DNA of 64,000 nucleotides from Linyphia triangularis (GCA_963978545.1 OZ021722.1:496001-560000), one strand, 5' to 3'; shown: positions 22,100 through 34,135, counted from the stretch's first letter. Notes: a model not told the origin generated them from the letters alone. Numbers and translations: made by a program.

Positions 22100-24105
22100 A
22101 ATACCACGAAATGAAAATTGAAGCTAGAGCGATTTGGAGAGAGAAACAAAACATTGAATGATTCTTTCAGTTCAATGGATTTAAATAGTGGATGTGAACT
22201 TAATCGGAGGATGTACGAGCATACTGATTTTTCGTCATCGATCATTGAAAACGGAACCCGGAAGACCTGTTGCGACAAAATTCCCAACCGTTGTTATAAC
22301 ATTGAACCGCTTTTCCGACCGAGCAGGCGCTGCCATCGGGTCGCTTGAAGATCACAAAACAATGCATCGACGTGCAAAACAATTCGACGTGAGAGAACCA
22401 AGGCAAGAAACAATATATCCTCTCAATCAGTGGTAGAAAATTATGACCATGACCAGTTTGGATTATACTACGATGAACGAAAATCAGTATAGAAAAAAAA
22501 GTCATAATGTAAGAACACGTAAGCTTAATAAAATAACCATTCTCCGAATACATCGATCACGTGTCTGTAAATTCCGGGATAGCGCAAATCATTGAAAAGC
22601 GCATCGTAAGTTTTGGTCATGCGTCGACAATGACATAGATGTAGCAAAGTTGGTTGCGATAATAGTGTTATGAATTTTTGACAGAGGCAATAATGGCACA
22701 GTTTTTATTAGATAAAAACTATTATTTATTCGTTCTTCAAAGGCACACAAAAATTTAATCGAAGAACAGTGTAATCACAAGCTTCATCACAAGCTTCAAT
22801 AACAACTTCGAATTCAGCGAAAATTAAGGTCAGGCACACCCAAAGCATTCAGCTTTCATCGAGTTCCAAAGTCAAACTGTCCCTCGATTTTAGCTGCGGT
22901 CGAATTTATACAGGCGCGTGAGAACCTTCTGGAAATATCCAGCCAATTCGTCGAAAAAAGAAACATCTCGAAATTTCCCGATAGGTGATTTCTTTAGGTG
23001 TTGCTACCGTTTTCTAACCTGTATTATCGCTGTTAATAAATAAAATAAAATAAATTACAATAGAATTTTAAAAAAATACGTCGCTATTTACAACTATATA
23101 CAGAAAATGTGTGCAACAATAGGTAGTCTGTCAACACAGGTATCAAAGAAGGTGTTATACGAAACATGGAACTGATTCTGAAGCGTCCACTACAATAGTT
23201 TGTGTGCCAGTAACACGCCAACGAGTGACCGTATGCGAGATATTACCTGTAGTTTCATTCACGTCAACCCAACTTATGCGAACTGATTAACAAGAAAGAC
23301 TTAAATACTGATCAACTGTGCTTAATGTAAATTTGTGAAGCCATCACTGCGGACAATGCAGCGAAGGGCTGTTGAAGAGAAACTCTATAGAAAGATTTGT
23401 TACTCAAGGTGGTTTACAACCTCCAACAGAATTCTCGTGTTCTATTTGGCTTAGAAGTCCAACCAAAGCTTTAGTGACATTTATTATGTTCATCGTAAAA
23501 GTCTAGGCACCTATGTGGTTCAAGATCAAAACCAAACAATCGGTAATCTATGATGCACAGAATTTGCATCAATCAATCTTTCTATCGCTTATTTGTCAAC
23601 TAATTTGAAGAAAGTCATTGATCCAGTAATTTTTTAAACGTGGGTTTTGGCTTTCCTGAAAATATCCTGATAATAATGCTAGCTGATGACAGAAATAACA
23701 TAAGGGAATCGGTCCTCCAAAGAATTTTGAATTTGCGCAAAGTCAAACGGTCTGCTGCAACCCAAACCCATTTAGCGAATAATATCCGTATCTTAAGCAT
23801 ACCAACTTTTTACCCTTGTGTGACAGATTATGTGGATTTGATTAAGTGGAAGAATGTGACAGAATGATTTAGTGATGACATGATTTCAGGAGCAAGCCCA
23901 TCAGGAGAACCCATTAATCATTTCTACGGCAATACTACCTACTATCAAGGGCTTTCCCTGTCATGCTCAAGCTACCGAACGAATAGTCACAGAAGCATTT
24001 GCTGCTGTACGCGGATCAAACAGAAGAGACAGGTTAATAAGAAATTGCATGAAATCACTAAACCTCAAGCCAGTTTTCAATACCAAACGTGATTACCGTT
24101 CACTG
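22100..24105 (+). pseudogene. Degenerate transposon-associated protein, unknown function
   Basis: Several frames carry pieces that look conserved. They are SLKTEPGRPVATKF and RFSDRAG near 22230-22330, LADDRNNIRESVLQRILN near 23672, DYVDLIKWKNVTE near 23828, and KGFPCHAQATERIVTEAF followed by FNTKRDYRSL near 23946-24105. From memory these recall an uncharacterised arthropod/mollusc protein with motifs of the type 'PCHTQA.ER..K.VTEAS' and 'DY..LI.W', often seen in repeats. The frame is broken by several shifts and by the LTR at 22668-23118. The TAGGGTGG inverted ends suggest it is the element's own transposase or a partner. Function is not known to me. Confidence 0.5.
22668..23118 (-). mobile_element. 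Solo LTR (family L), copy 2, nested
   Basis: TGTTATGAAT...GTGCAACA is flanked on both sides by ATAG (4-bp duplication). It matches 19480-19940 and lies inside the broken coding region of the 21158-24602 transposon. It therefore inserted after that element and then lost its internal part. Confidence 0.8.
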
Positions 24106-24754
24106 TAATTTCAAAGATTTTTTAGATTTTTCTTGATTTAATACTCAAGAAGCTGTTATATGTATATAAGACTTTTTTTTATTCCTGTAACCATTTAGTA
24201 TATGTCCTCTCATTCCAATAAGCATTTAAAAGTACTAAAGGCCTGTTTCACTTAAGCAAAAATCACTTTGACTTTTTACCATAAAAAAGCTTAAATACCA
24301 AAACTTCATTCCTCCTTGTGCAGAGCTTAACTTAATTTTTTTTTTCCCCTCTTAATCAATGTACCTTGGAACATCTTTTTCCGTATAGGTAGGTTTTGAA
24401 ATTCCACAGAAAAAAATTCAATTGACGTTGACATTTTGCTATAGAAAAGCTCAAATACCTAAACTTCATCTCCTTGTGGCGATATTAAACTTAAAATTTA
24501 ATTTTTATTATTTTTCCATGTATCTATATACCATAAAACATCTTTTCCCCATAGGTAGAATTGGACATTGAGAATTTTTTTTTTTTTTCGATCCACCCTA
24601 TTCCACTGCTGGTGAGTAACAAGGAAACGAGTTGAAGTCTGATTTCAATGGTCCCTAGTTCAATGGATAATGTCCCTAGTCAATTTGAACCACCCTATTG
24701 TGTAGCTGAGTGCTTCGATGGTGGGAAAAGCTGCGGATTCCTAATTAACCCCCT

Positions 24755-24900
24755 TGGTGTCATCCAATCGGGCTGAAACTTGGCAGATAGATTCGATGTC
24801 GATGAAAATGCATTCTATCAAATTTTGGAGCTGTAACTGTCACTAAAAAGTAGATTTTACCAAACACTAATAAACCAACTTGCAGTCATCCAGTCGCGCT
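24755..24900 (+). repeat. Repeat family D, copy
   Basis: GTCATCCAATCGGGCTGAAA, CTTGGCAGATAGATTCGATG and TCGATGAAAATGCATTCTAT are shared with the copies at 39321-39480 (inverted) and 41090-41290. Confidence 0.65.
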
Positions 24901-25227
24901 AAGATAGCATTTAACATTTCAGAATACCATAACATAATAGCATTTGAAGAAACTATTTTCTCTTGCTGCGTTTTTTTTTTTTTTAATTTTTTTTTTTTTA
25001 TTATTAAATAAATAACAAAATTGTTTTAATCGGAATAAATTAAAAATATTGTCTGTATATTTGCAAATATTTCGTAGTATTAATTATATAAAAAGGAAAA
25101 TTTATATACATTTCGCATAAGGCAGTGCAAGAGCTCGTCTTAACTTCGCTTTCCTGCAATGCGTCTCTTAATGCTTGAAAACGAGTTCTACAGGGATCAT
25201 GCTGGAAAACGAGTTTTACAAGGAGCA
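24901..25227. other. AT-rich stretch, no gene recognised
   Basis: Poly-T tracts at about 24967-25001 dominate. A small tandem (GAAAACGAGTT, twice, at about 25167-25213) precedes the LTR-like region. Confidence 0.35.
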
Positions 25228-25624
25228 GGCCATTTAACATTATGGTTAATGGCAACCTCGCCAAGTTGGCGACGGTTTTGGCGACATTTCTGGTCCCCAT
25301 GTACCTGTATAGGGCTTTTCGACTGCGATCTGGAAAATTCTCCAAATGTCTATTTCTAGAAGATTCACGAAGGTTTAACTTTCCTATATAAGGCCGACCA
25401 AGAGTTATCGAGTTAGTTGTCTCTCAGCTATCATTCAGAGTAGTTCCAAAAGAGAACTGCATTGTCTTTTGCGGCGATTTTAGCAGTTGTGTATCAAGTT
25501 TTTAACTGCTGTTCTCTATTGTTGTGTAAAGAGGTGTATTGAATCTATTAGAACGGGAAGTTCTGGAGTTGAATAATCTGCTTTGGCTTCAAGTCTTTCG
25601 AACTCACCCACGCAGCAACAATAT
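25228..25624 (+). mobile_element. Probable solo LTR of another family
   Basis: A TATA-like CTATATAAGG lies at about 25384. It is preceded by the palindrome CGCCAAGTTGGCG (25259-25271) and followed by about 240 bp ending ACGCAGCAACA. This is the layout of a retrotransposon LTR (U3 with promoter, R/U5 ending in CA), but exact ends and a target duplication were not found. Confidence 0.35.
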
Positions 25625-25625
25625 T

Positions 25626-25850
25626 TAGATGCGAGTGCATAAATTCACGCTCATTTTTAATGAAAAATAGTTTATGGCATATTTTGCCTTGTAGCGATGG
25701 CATCTAATTTTAAATATTAAAAACAAGCACAGGCTGGCAACAGAAATGGCACTATGTTAGTGAATATAAAAATTGCATATAAGGAATTGATATTAAAAAG
25801 CTTTGCTTTTATGGGTTATAAAGATAAGGAGCTACTTGGGAGTTGTGAAA
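25626..25850 (+). repeat. Dispersed repeat family F, copy 1
   Basis: GAGTGCATAAATTCACGCTC, TCTAATTTTAAATATTAAAA, ACAAGCAC..GCTG.CAACAG and TTTATGGGTTATA all recur in order at 45405-45630. It is non-coding. Confidence 0.65.
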
Positions 25851-27096
25851 TTTAAACAGCAATGCTGATTATACAAAGATTTCTAGTATGATTAGTAGAG
25901 ACCTGGGCATGCAAGGCCGAAACTCTGCTGTCACACAAGCAAGTTTTTTAAAAACCCAAAAAAGTCACCAAAAGCATAAATGTGAACTTGTTTCGAAAGC
26001 ATAAAATATATTCTCACTGTATCATTGACGTATTGCTTTTTTTCCCAGTAATAACAATCAATAAAATTTAAAGGGGTAAATTTTAAAATTTACAAAAATT
26101 AATTATAAAAAGTTATCAGTTTTCTTTTAAATTTAGTCATGGACCTTTTATTACTGCTTTTATAATTTAAATAAGAAACTTATACAAATATATTGAAGAA
26201 ATTTTGCCCGTGAAACAGCAACACAGATTAACAAAAATTGTATTTCTCTTCATAATCAATATTAAAAATTGATTTCGTCATTGCGACATCGTGGCGACAT
26301 CTGTTGGAAAAAATTGTTAATTATTTTTTGGCGTTTAAAATTTGAATTTTCATTGAACAAGAGCATTTTTTAACTTTACATTGGTTGCTATTGATTCAAA
26401 ATAAATAGAAATGTGTATAACGTGTTTAAAAATTACAATAAATTCATTTGAAAATCAAGTAGTTTGATCGAGCGACTTGAAATTGAATAAAGTTAATACG
26501 AAATGACACGATGAAACATTGAGTCGCCTGAAAAATAAGTTACATTTTAAATTATTATTTAATTAAAAAGTATGCAGAAGGTGCAATTTTTTTCAAAATC
26601 CATGTCTAAACATTTTTATACAGAGAAATTTCTCCCCTAATTTTTAGTTCATTTATTATTACATTATAAATCTATAAATGATACATAATTATAAATTGAA
26701 GTTTATGTTTTGTAATTGATATTGTCACATTCTTTTGATAAAACAAAATCTAACTCGCCTACACACCTCATTGCCCCATATTTTCTATTCCAATATGTAT
26801 TGTTTATTCAGTTCTCATTGTTTATTATTAATGCTGTTTGAGAAACTTAACTAATGGAGTAACGCGTTTTCCGAATTGCATATTAAATATTGCATTACAT
26901 CTAATTTCCTTATAAAAATTACTTTAAGCAACTGTGTTCTTTAAAACCTTCTATTTGATACCATATACTTTTTAAGCTTAATTACCGGGTATTTTTTTAT
27001 GGTAATAAACTACTTTAACGGTGAAAATAACTCTTACTAAATCCAGGGTCGTGCTGACCAAGGAATAAGCATATTATAGGGGAGGACACCGGTAGT
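25851..27096. other. AT-rich stretch, no gene recognised
   Basis: I see nothing in this interval beyond AT-rich sequence. Confidence 0.4.
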
Positions 27097-27145
27097 GTTT
27101 TACTTTCAACTACCCATATGTTATCATAGGGTAATTGTGAGGGTC
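27097..27145 (+). repeat. Isolated palindromic tip of family A
   Basis: ACTTTCAACTACCCATATGT followed by TATCATAGGGTAATTGTGAG matches the tip of family A. The rest of the element is absent. Confidence 0.5.
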
Positions 27146-27289
27146 TCAAATTAGCCCCCCCTCTGAACTATTATTGTGAATCCTACTCCTCACCCACTTA
27201 AGGAAGAAGTAGTTGAACAGGTAGAGAATCCACTTAGAAAGTTGAATTTAAATAAAAGTGTATGGTTACAAAAAAATTCTGAACATAAT
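27146..27289. other. Spacer
   Basis: C-rich and then AT-rich sequence lies between the repeat tip and the LTR; no feature is seen. Confidence 0.3.
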
Positions 27290-27731
27290 TGTTCATAGTG
27301 ACGTATTTAATTTAAAAATCTATTCTATTTTATTCTGAGTATAAAGATAAACAAACATTGACGTATTTGTTTTAAAGTTCTATTTTGTTTTATTTAATTT
27401 GTTAACAGAGATTATAGAAAAAAATGGCAACATCTATCGGGAAATTTCGTGGCATTTCCATCCGGTGATTGGTTGGAGGGATTTTGCTAGAAATTTCTGC
27501 CACGAGGCTACTTAAAGAGGTGAAAAATGAAATCGCTACTTCAGTCGAGTATCTTTTGCTGTTCGGAAAGAATAGGATTTTTCTTTACCATCGTGGTGCC
27601 TGAATTATCGCTGTGTACGTACCGAAGCTTGATTATAGCAATTGTTCCGTTGTCTGTAAGTTTTCGAAGGAAGAATAAATTTTTATTTAGTAAAAACTGC
27701 GTCATCATTTCCTCGTGAAAATTTCAGAACA
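27290..27731 (+). mobile_element. Solo LTR (family L), diverged copy 3
   Basis: It begins TGTTCATAGTGACG and ends GAAAATTTCAGAACA. It matches the minus strand of the other two LTRs over the ATGGCAACA, ACTTAAAGAGG, AGTAAAAACTG and ATCATTTCCTC segments. Flanks are TAAT and GAAT, a possible worn 4-bp duplication. It is older than copies 1 and 2 judging by divergence. A 63-codon frame within it is not a gene. Confidence 0.65.
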
Positions 27732-27957
27732 GAATTGTTACGGTTAATGTTGTTTTAATTCAGTTTAATAATCACCTCATACAACGAATCCAATACCATG
27801 CAAGAAAGGGTCATATCTATCAACTTCTAATCCAAGAAATTCATCAAATATGGAATTTGGTGATCTCAGGATTATTCGTTTTCAATTCATACAGACCCAT
27901 AAGCATAACGGACGACTTTTGTCTCTTGGACAACAACAAAACTTCAATAAATGCTGG

Positions 27958-28201
27958 TTAATCCTTGGTTAGACGCGTGACATTTTTTCTCGCGGTTAGT
28001 AGCGTGGGATTATCCCCCGAATTGTCGTGCATACCATTACTAAATATCAAAGTAAGTGAGTATTTCAATCAAAAACACAACATTATTGAACAAAATAAAG
28101 TAAAAATTAAAAAATATTTTTAAAACAATTTGAAAATATTGCATTGAGAAATTGAGATTGTAGGGGACATTTGTCGGACCGCGTGACTAACCAAAGGTTA
28201 A
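27958..28201. mobile_element. TTAA-type MITE (type 4), full-length copy
   Basis: TTAATCCTTGGTTAGACG at the left is mirrored by GACTAACCAAAGGTTAA at the right, with TTAA at both edges (27958-27961 and 28198-28201) as expected for piggyBac-type insertion. Subterminal CTCGCGGTTAGTAGCGTG is a worn version of the hairpin seen intact at 15855-15872. About 244 bp, non-coding. Confidence 0.65.
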
Positions 28202-28469
28202 ATTATGTTGGAGAAGCCTAAATTAATTCTTTGCAGGAGAGGAAGGGGGAGGGGTAATCGTGAAGGATGTGAAGCGGCTAAAATTTTTGTTCATGCCTTG
28301 ACTTTTCAAAAATAAGGATTTTCTAAAAAAAAAAATTTATTATTACTAGTATATTAATAAATTTAAATAGCCAATACTTAAATCTCTATTTCCATCGCAT
28401 TCAGTGTTGGCTCGTGAGTAGCAAAGTGAAGGGGATCAAATTAACAATCCCCATTAATACAATAATACC

Positions 28470-29175
28470 TCACCCCTTTAAGATTATTTTAACACGTGTT
28501 TGTGGAAAACAAAATCAGAAGACCAAACCTACTTATGTTGAAACTTTCAGAGCTCTAGACCTATTAGCAGTCGCTTTTCGGGAAAATATTAATAAAAAAA
28601 ATTAATCAAAAAACAAATTATAATTTTAACATTCTTTATGTTAATAGTCCAATTAGAATGCCAAAACTACTTGCGTTGAAAATTTCAGAGCTGTAGCCCT
28701 TGGTGATTGGAAATAATTTTGTAAAATAGTAATTAATTAAAAAAATTAATTAAAAAGAACTAAATAAAAATTTGAAATTCTGTTTTTCGAAAGTCCAATT
28801 AGAAGGCTAAAACTACTTATGTTGAAATTTTCAGAGCTATAGCCCTATTAGAAAACATTTTGTAAAAATAAAAAAATTAATTAATTAAAAAAACTAATTA
28901 AAATTTTAAAATTCTGTTTTTCAAAACTGCAATTAGGAAGCTAAAACTACTTATGTGGAAAATTTCGGAGCTGTATCTGTTTGAAATCGCTTTGTAAACA
29001 AAAATTCATTAAAAAAATCTAATTAAAATTTTAACATTCTGGTGGACATGCATACAATAAGAAAGCCAAAACTACTTATGCTGAAAATTTCAGAGCTCTA
29101 CTCCAATTTTAAGTAGGTTTCTATCCACTAAGCCACAGACAGACACACAGCTTGTTTTATTATTATAGATGATAG
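28470..29175 (+). repeat. Degenerate tandem array, about 135 bp unit, five copies
   Basis: Blocks with CCAAAACTACTTATGTTGAA then TTTCAGAGCTCTAG occur at about 28520, 28665, 28815, 28940 and 29062. They are joined by AT-rich spacers (TTAATTAAAAA). The array ends with CTATCCACTAAGCCACAGAC and TTTTATTATTATAGATGATA. A partial copy of the first block is at 12190-12290. It is non-coding, perhaps the tail of a retroelement. Confidence 0.65.
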
Positions 29176-29499
29176 TTATGTACTCAAAATCGAAAAGTCA
29201 CTTAAAATCAGTTTTAAACAATTTTTTTTTTTTTTCAAAAAATGAAATTCTAATTTTACTTATAAAAATAAAATTGACAAATTTTGTTTTTAAATGAATT
29301 TAGAAAGCCATTTTCAATACAAAAACATATTTTACACCCAAATAAAAAAAAAAAAAAATTCCAATTGAAAAACAGTAAAAAAAATCTTGGTGATTTAAAA
29401 ATGTTAAGGTAACTCAGATGATTTTTACAGGATAAAATTGTCACAGAAATATATTATCATTTTTAAAAAATTTTAAAGTGTATAAAGGGGAGTCACCGA

Positions 29500-30063
29500 T
29501 TTAAGGGGCACCTCCATAGGAGCCCATGTTAAATTTAACAACTTTGGGGGCATCTCATTTAATAACCGATTCTTCAATAATTATGAAACTTTCACAGTAT
29601 AATATTTGGATACTTTTGAATACTTTAACACGATATTTTTGTTATTTTTTAAAAATTAAAATAATTATGATTTTCTAAAAATATGTTTAAGAAAAATTAT
29701 AAAATTTTTGACTAATTATTATTATTTTTTAAAGTATGCTACTTATCAATAATTCCTCGTGTTAAAGTACTTAAATACATTATAGAAACATGTATAAAAA
29801 ATTTCAAGCATTTATGTCATATAGATTTTAAGCTATGTGCCCCCAAACATGAAAAAATGGCATTTTGAGAAATTCGGCTTTGAAGTTAAAAAACATGCAT
29901 TAAATACCTACATTTTGTTTACTTCAAAAAATTATTAAAAATACTTTGAAATAAGATATAATTACAAATCAGGCATCATTTTAAAGACAAAAATTTATAT
30001 TTTAATAAACAGTAATAAACTAGAAATCAATAATATGAAAAATTTTCATGTGCCGGACCCCCT
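29500..30063 (+). repeat. Dispersed repeat family G, copy 1
   Basis: GGGGGCATCTCATTTAATAA, TATGAAACTTTCACAGTATA, TTTTAAGCTATGTGCCCCCA and TCATGTGCCGGACCCCCTTA all recur in the same order at 44490-45007. About 510-560 bp, with no conserved frame. Confidence 0.7.
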
Positions 30064-30562
30064 TAACATGTAGAGCAGCAGTGAAATCGGAAGTGGGCCA
30101 AAACTTGCTAAAATTAAAATTTCAACTTTCTCAATTTTTAGAAGTTTAAACTTTTTGTCCATCTAAAATGCTTTAAAATATCACCATAATCCATCATGAC
30201 TTTTATTTGGTATTTAAAAAGGTATTTTAGTGCTGTAATTTGCATAATTATTTCAAAAATGCAAAAAATTTCAACTTTTTTAATTTTCAACTTTTAAAAC
30301 TTTTTTTGGCGCCCTATCTACTTTTAAACATATTCCGACCTTCGTTTGGTATTTGAAATGATACTTTGGTATTCAAAAACGGAAGGGGAAAAAATGCAAT
30401 GTCAACAAATTCATTTTTTTTTTTTGGGAGGGGGGGGGGGGACCCCTCAAAAAATGAATTTGTGATTTTACTAATAAGAACATTATTTTAGGCAAATTTG
30501 GATCTTAAGTTGCCGAATAGGAGCCAAAGTAACATAAAAATTGCAATTCATATTGTGAGGAA
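30064..30562. other. Unassigned stretch with poly-T/poly-G
   Basis: Two diverged tandem-like segments (TTCAACTTT..CAATTTT at about 30120 and 30272) and a G run at 30427-30440 are visible. No gene is recognised. Confidence 0.35.
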
Positions 30563-30850
30563 TTCCTAGTGAATAGGTACGATCACCTAATGAAGTGACA
30601 TAAATCGTTTTCATTTAAAGTCTATTCTAAATGAAAATTAAAATAGCGTAAGATTATTGCAGGTGGTGCCACTGCATAAGCATAAGGTTTTCAAATATAA
30701 AATGAAATGTATTGGATGCCATTTTTGAGTTTTTAATTTATGTCATTTTACAAGTGATCCTTTTCGTAGCAAATGTAGTTGTACAAAGTAGTTCCTAAAT
30801 GCAGTTCGCTAGAAGATAGCGAGCAAAGGGCTTTACTAGGACTTCCTTTT
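30563..30850. mobile_element. Family B MITE-like element, copy 2
   Basis: It begins ATTCCTAGTGAATAGGTACG and ends TTTACTAGGACTTCCTTTT. The interior shares AAAATTAAAATAGCGTAAGA and GTAGTTCCTAAATGCAGT with copies 1 and 3. It is non-coding. Confidence 0.6.
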
Positions 30851-31194
30851 AGAAACTTTTGATAAAAATAAAAAAACATGTTTTCGCTCTTTTGGAAGTC
30901 CCTGTATTCTGGATCAGTTCCTCGAAACAAGTATAACATCTTGTTGAAAGTTTACAAATTGATGATCTATGATCTTATCCCAAAAATAACAAAAACTCAT
31001 AATCGAACTTCAATAAACTTTTCAGGACTTGATGGCGAAACGGTCGTCGAAGAGTCGGTCGTTATGTAATCCAGTGCAAAAGAACCCCGAAATAGCTCCT
31101 TAATTGGACGTCAATCGCTACAGATATCTCGATTTGTCAATCACTTTCAGAAGATTATCCACCAAGGAAAGTCGATGGGTGAAATCCGTCTCTC
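30851..31194. other. Unassigned stretch
   Basis: A 63-codon frame at 30878-31069 has no recognised domain. It includes GATGGCGAAACGGTCGTCGA, which is unusually GC-rich for the region and could be a remnant of something coding, but I cannot name it. Confidence 0.3.
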
Positions 31195-31345
31195 TTTACT
31201 TTCAATTACCCAAATGTTAACATAAGCTAATGAAAGTATTGTTGTGCGTCAAAAAAAAAAAAAACTCGTTCCCCCCCACCCCCCTCTCCTTTTTTTTTAT
31301 TTTTTTTAAAGCATTTTTCGACCTTTTGGAACATTCTGACTTCAT
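31195..31345 (+). repeat. Family A fragment
   Basis: The palindromic tip (ACTTTCAATTACCCAAATGT then TAACATAAGCTAATGAAAGT) is followed, after a simple-sequence block, by TTTTCGACCTTTTGGAACAT as in copy 2. Confidence 0.5.
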
Positions 31346-31757
31346 AAAAGTGGTGTCGATGTTTGTGAGGCATTCAGCCCATAACTAGGGTAAACAACGT
31401 AACAAATTAATTTAACTACAATCTAAATAAGAAAAGCTCGATTTCCTACTTCTCAAAACAATGACGCTTACAATTTTTTAAAAATAAACATAAGCCACAA
31501 GTAAAGTTAGCTGATTAACATATGTGTGGTGCGAAAATTGTCAACTAGAAGTGTTAATTATAAAACTAGCCGCACGGGTACTACACAAATATTAATTTCC
31601 AAACTTGCTTCTCTGAATGAGATAGTCTAAAATTAAGGAAAAGAATTAACGATAGAATAAAAAATTTGGTCGTTATTGTTTCTGAAACGACTTTTCGCAA
31701 ATGTCTAATTCCATTTACAAATGTTTACTTAGTATTTAAGGTACTTGACCACCTAAT

Positions 31758-31791
<34 letters not shown>

Positions 31792-33004
31792 ATTTTTCAA
31801 TTCTTTTTATTGTTTTACGGTCTAGGGATAGCAGATTAACAAATTGTAAGTGAAAAAACTTGATTTTTTTTTTTAAAAAACTATTAGAAAAATAGGGAGT
31901 AAAAACTTTAAACTCGTTTTTCTCGATACTACTTTTTTTTTAAATGGCGGACACTTAATCAATTACTCGGCCGATTTCAATGATTTTGGTCTTGTTTTGT
32001 TCGTTGAGATGTTTTGCATACCAATTTATCACATTTTGCCAAAAAAAAATAATTATAACATTGTTTTATTTAGCAAAGAATGGTGAAAAACAGAGGTGTT
32101 TTTTCAACCTTTTTTTTTCAAACATCCGCCATTTTTAATCTTTTTTTTTTTTTTTTTTTTTTTTTTGGCAGTTTGTGATAAATTGTCACGTAAGGAACCT
32201 GTCTTTTAAAGATTCCTTTATTTGCCAATCCTGAGATCAACTGCCCTCCGTGGGACACCGTTTTTTTGAGGCCTCGACTTTGGCGCCTCCTGGATGATTG
32301 TGTTAAAAATGAAATTTGAAAAAAAATCAAGTATTTTTGTATTCTATAAGCTTCAAATAAAAGCTTTTTAAAAAAATCATTGTAATATCTTATACAGGAC
32401 CTGAAAAAAAAATTTAAATGTTATATTTTTTAGCTTTTCAAAGTGGTCAAATAAACTTAATCAAAATGAAACAAACATCAAAGTAATGTGTCAATAAAAT
32501 AAGTTTTTAAAATTTCCTTTCGTCACCAGAAATTAGACCTCTTGGTTAAATAAACATGCACTCATCTCAAAAAATAAATATCACTTTAATTGGCTTTAGT
32601 GTTTTCAGTGAGTATCCATTAAAACAAAGTTTTTAATATAAATCCTTTGCATGCACTGCCAATTTTTATATAGCACCGATTGTGTTCTCAGCGTGCGCTT
32701 AGAGTTTGCATCTTCTAATTTTATTAAAAACATCCTTAACGGCAAAATATTCAGCAAACTACGTTTCAATATTCTGATTAAAGCAATTTCGGCAACAAGA
32801 AAGAGTTTCAACAATAATAGGTTAAAATTCTTTCACTTACGACGCAACGCAAAGTTAAATTGACTGGAGCCCGCTCCCGTATTCAATTTATGCATTCACG
32901 TTCAGTCTTTTATTTTGTTCTGATTAAAACAATTTGCAACAGGAAAGAGTTTCAATAAGATAGGTTAAAGTTCTTTCACTTACAAAGTTAGGCAGGCAGT
33001 GATC
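31346..33004. other. AT-rich stretch with long T runs, no gene recognised
   Basis: T runs lie at about 31759-31788 and 32138-32166. A duplicated segment (ATTAAAACAATTT, GGAAAGAGTTTCAA, GGTTAAA.TTCTTTCACTTAC) occurs at about 32780-32840 and 32925-32985. Confidence 0.4.
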
Positions 33005-34135
33005 AAGGTAACTCTTATAGTATATACTCTTACAATATACTCTTATAACTATATACCCTTACGATATACTCTTACAATATACACTTAAAACGATATGCCC
33101 TTACGATATACTCTTACAATATACACTTAGAACGATAGACTCTTGCAGTAAACTTATAGAACTATATACTCTTAGAACGATATACTCTTACAATATCCTT
33201 TTAGAACGATATACCCTTACGATATACTCTTACAATATACACTTAGAACGATATACCCTTACGATATACTCTTACAATATACACTTAGAACGATATGCCC
33301 TTACGATATACTCTTACAATATACACTTAGAACGATAGACTCTTACAATAAACTTATAGAACTATATACTCTTACAATATACTTTTAGAACGATATACTC
33401 TTACAATATCCTCTTAGAATGATATACCCTTACGATATACTCTTACAATATACACTTAGAACGATATACCCTTACGATATACTCTTACAATATACACTTA
33501 GAACGATATACCCTTACGATATACTCTTACAATATACACTTAGAACGATATACTCTTGCAGTAAACTTATAGAACTATATACTCTTAGAACGATATACTC
33601 TTACAATATCCTTTTAGAACGATATACCCTTACGATATACTCTTACAATATACACTTAGAACGATATACCCTTACGATATACTCTTACAGTATACACTTA
33701 GAACGATATACTCTTACAATAAACTTATAGAACTATATACTCTTACAATATACTCTTAGAACGATATACTCTTACAATATCCTTTTAGAACGATATACCC
33801 TTACGATATACTCTTACAATATACACTTAGAACGATATACTCTTGCAGTAAACTTATAGAACTATACTCTTACAATATCCTTTTAGAACGATATACCCTT
33901 ACGATATACTCTTACAATATACACTTAGAACGATATACTCTTACAGTAAACTTATAGAACTATATACTCTTACAATATACTCTTAGAACGATATACTCTT
34001 ACAATATCATTTTAGAACGATATATCCTTACGATATACTCTTACAATATACACTTAGAACGATATACTCTTACAATAAACTTATAGAACTATATACTCTT
34101 ACAATATACTCTTACAATATCTTCTTAGAACGATA
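33005..34135 (+). repeat. Satellite-like array, ~1.1 kb
   Basis: The array is built from short related blocks such as ATACTCTTACAATATACAC, TTAGAACGATATACCC and TTACGAT. A basic module of about 42 bp recurs. Longer composites containing AAACTTATAGAACTATATAC are interspersed, so there is higher-order structure. Its 103-codon frame simply translates the repeat. The sequence is flanked by ordinary unique DNA. Confidence 0.9.

Larger units (their letters stand above)
21158..24602. mobile_element. Inner DNA transposon, ~3.4 kb, with long inverted ends
   Basis: The left end TAGGGTGGATCGTTC is matched by the right end CGATCCACCCTA. The match continues inwards: CCTACCTATGGGGAAAAGAT, then ATATAGATA, GGAAAAATAATAAAA and CCACAAGG appear in order in both arms, giving inverted repeats of at least about 200 bp (21158-21400 and 24360-24602). 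A further partial copy of the arm is at 24240-24360. A possible duplication of ATTCCA flanks it. It holds a broken coding region (22100-24105) and a later solo LTR. Confidence 0.65.
20596..24705. mobile_element. Outer DNA transposon with TAGGGTGGTTCAA ends
   Basis: The left end TAGGGTGGTTCAA (20598) is mirrored at the right by TTGAACCACCCTA (ending about 24699). Its own sequence appears to be only the outer parts, about 20598-21157 and 24603-24699. A related, larger element occupies the middle. The flanking bases (TTGTTGTA left, ATTGTGTA right) are similar enough to be a worn 8-bp duplication, but this is not certain. Confidence 0.5.

Noticed and set aside
33419..33730. 103-codon frame in the satellite
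   Set aside because: It is a pure translation of the tandem repeat.
33005..34135. CRISPR array
   Set aside because: There are no unique spacers of constant length between fixed repeats; the whole stretch is repeat, and the context is eukaryotic.
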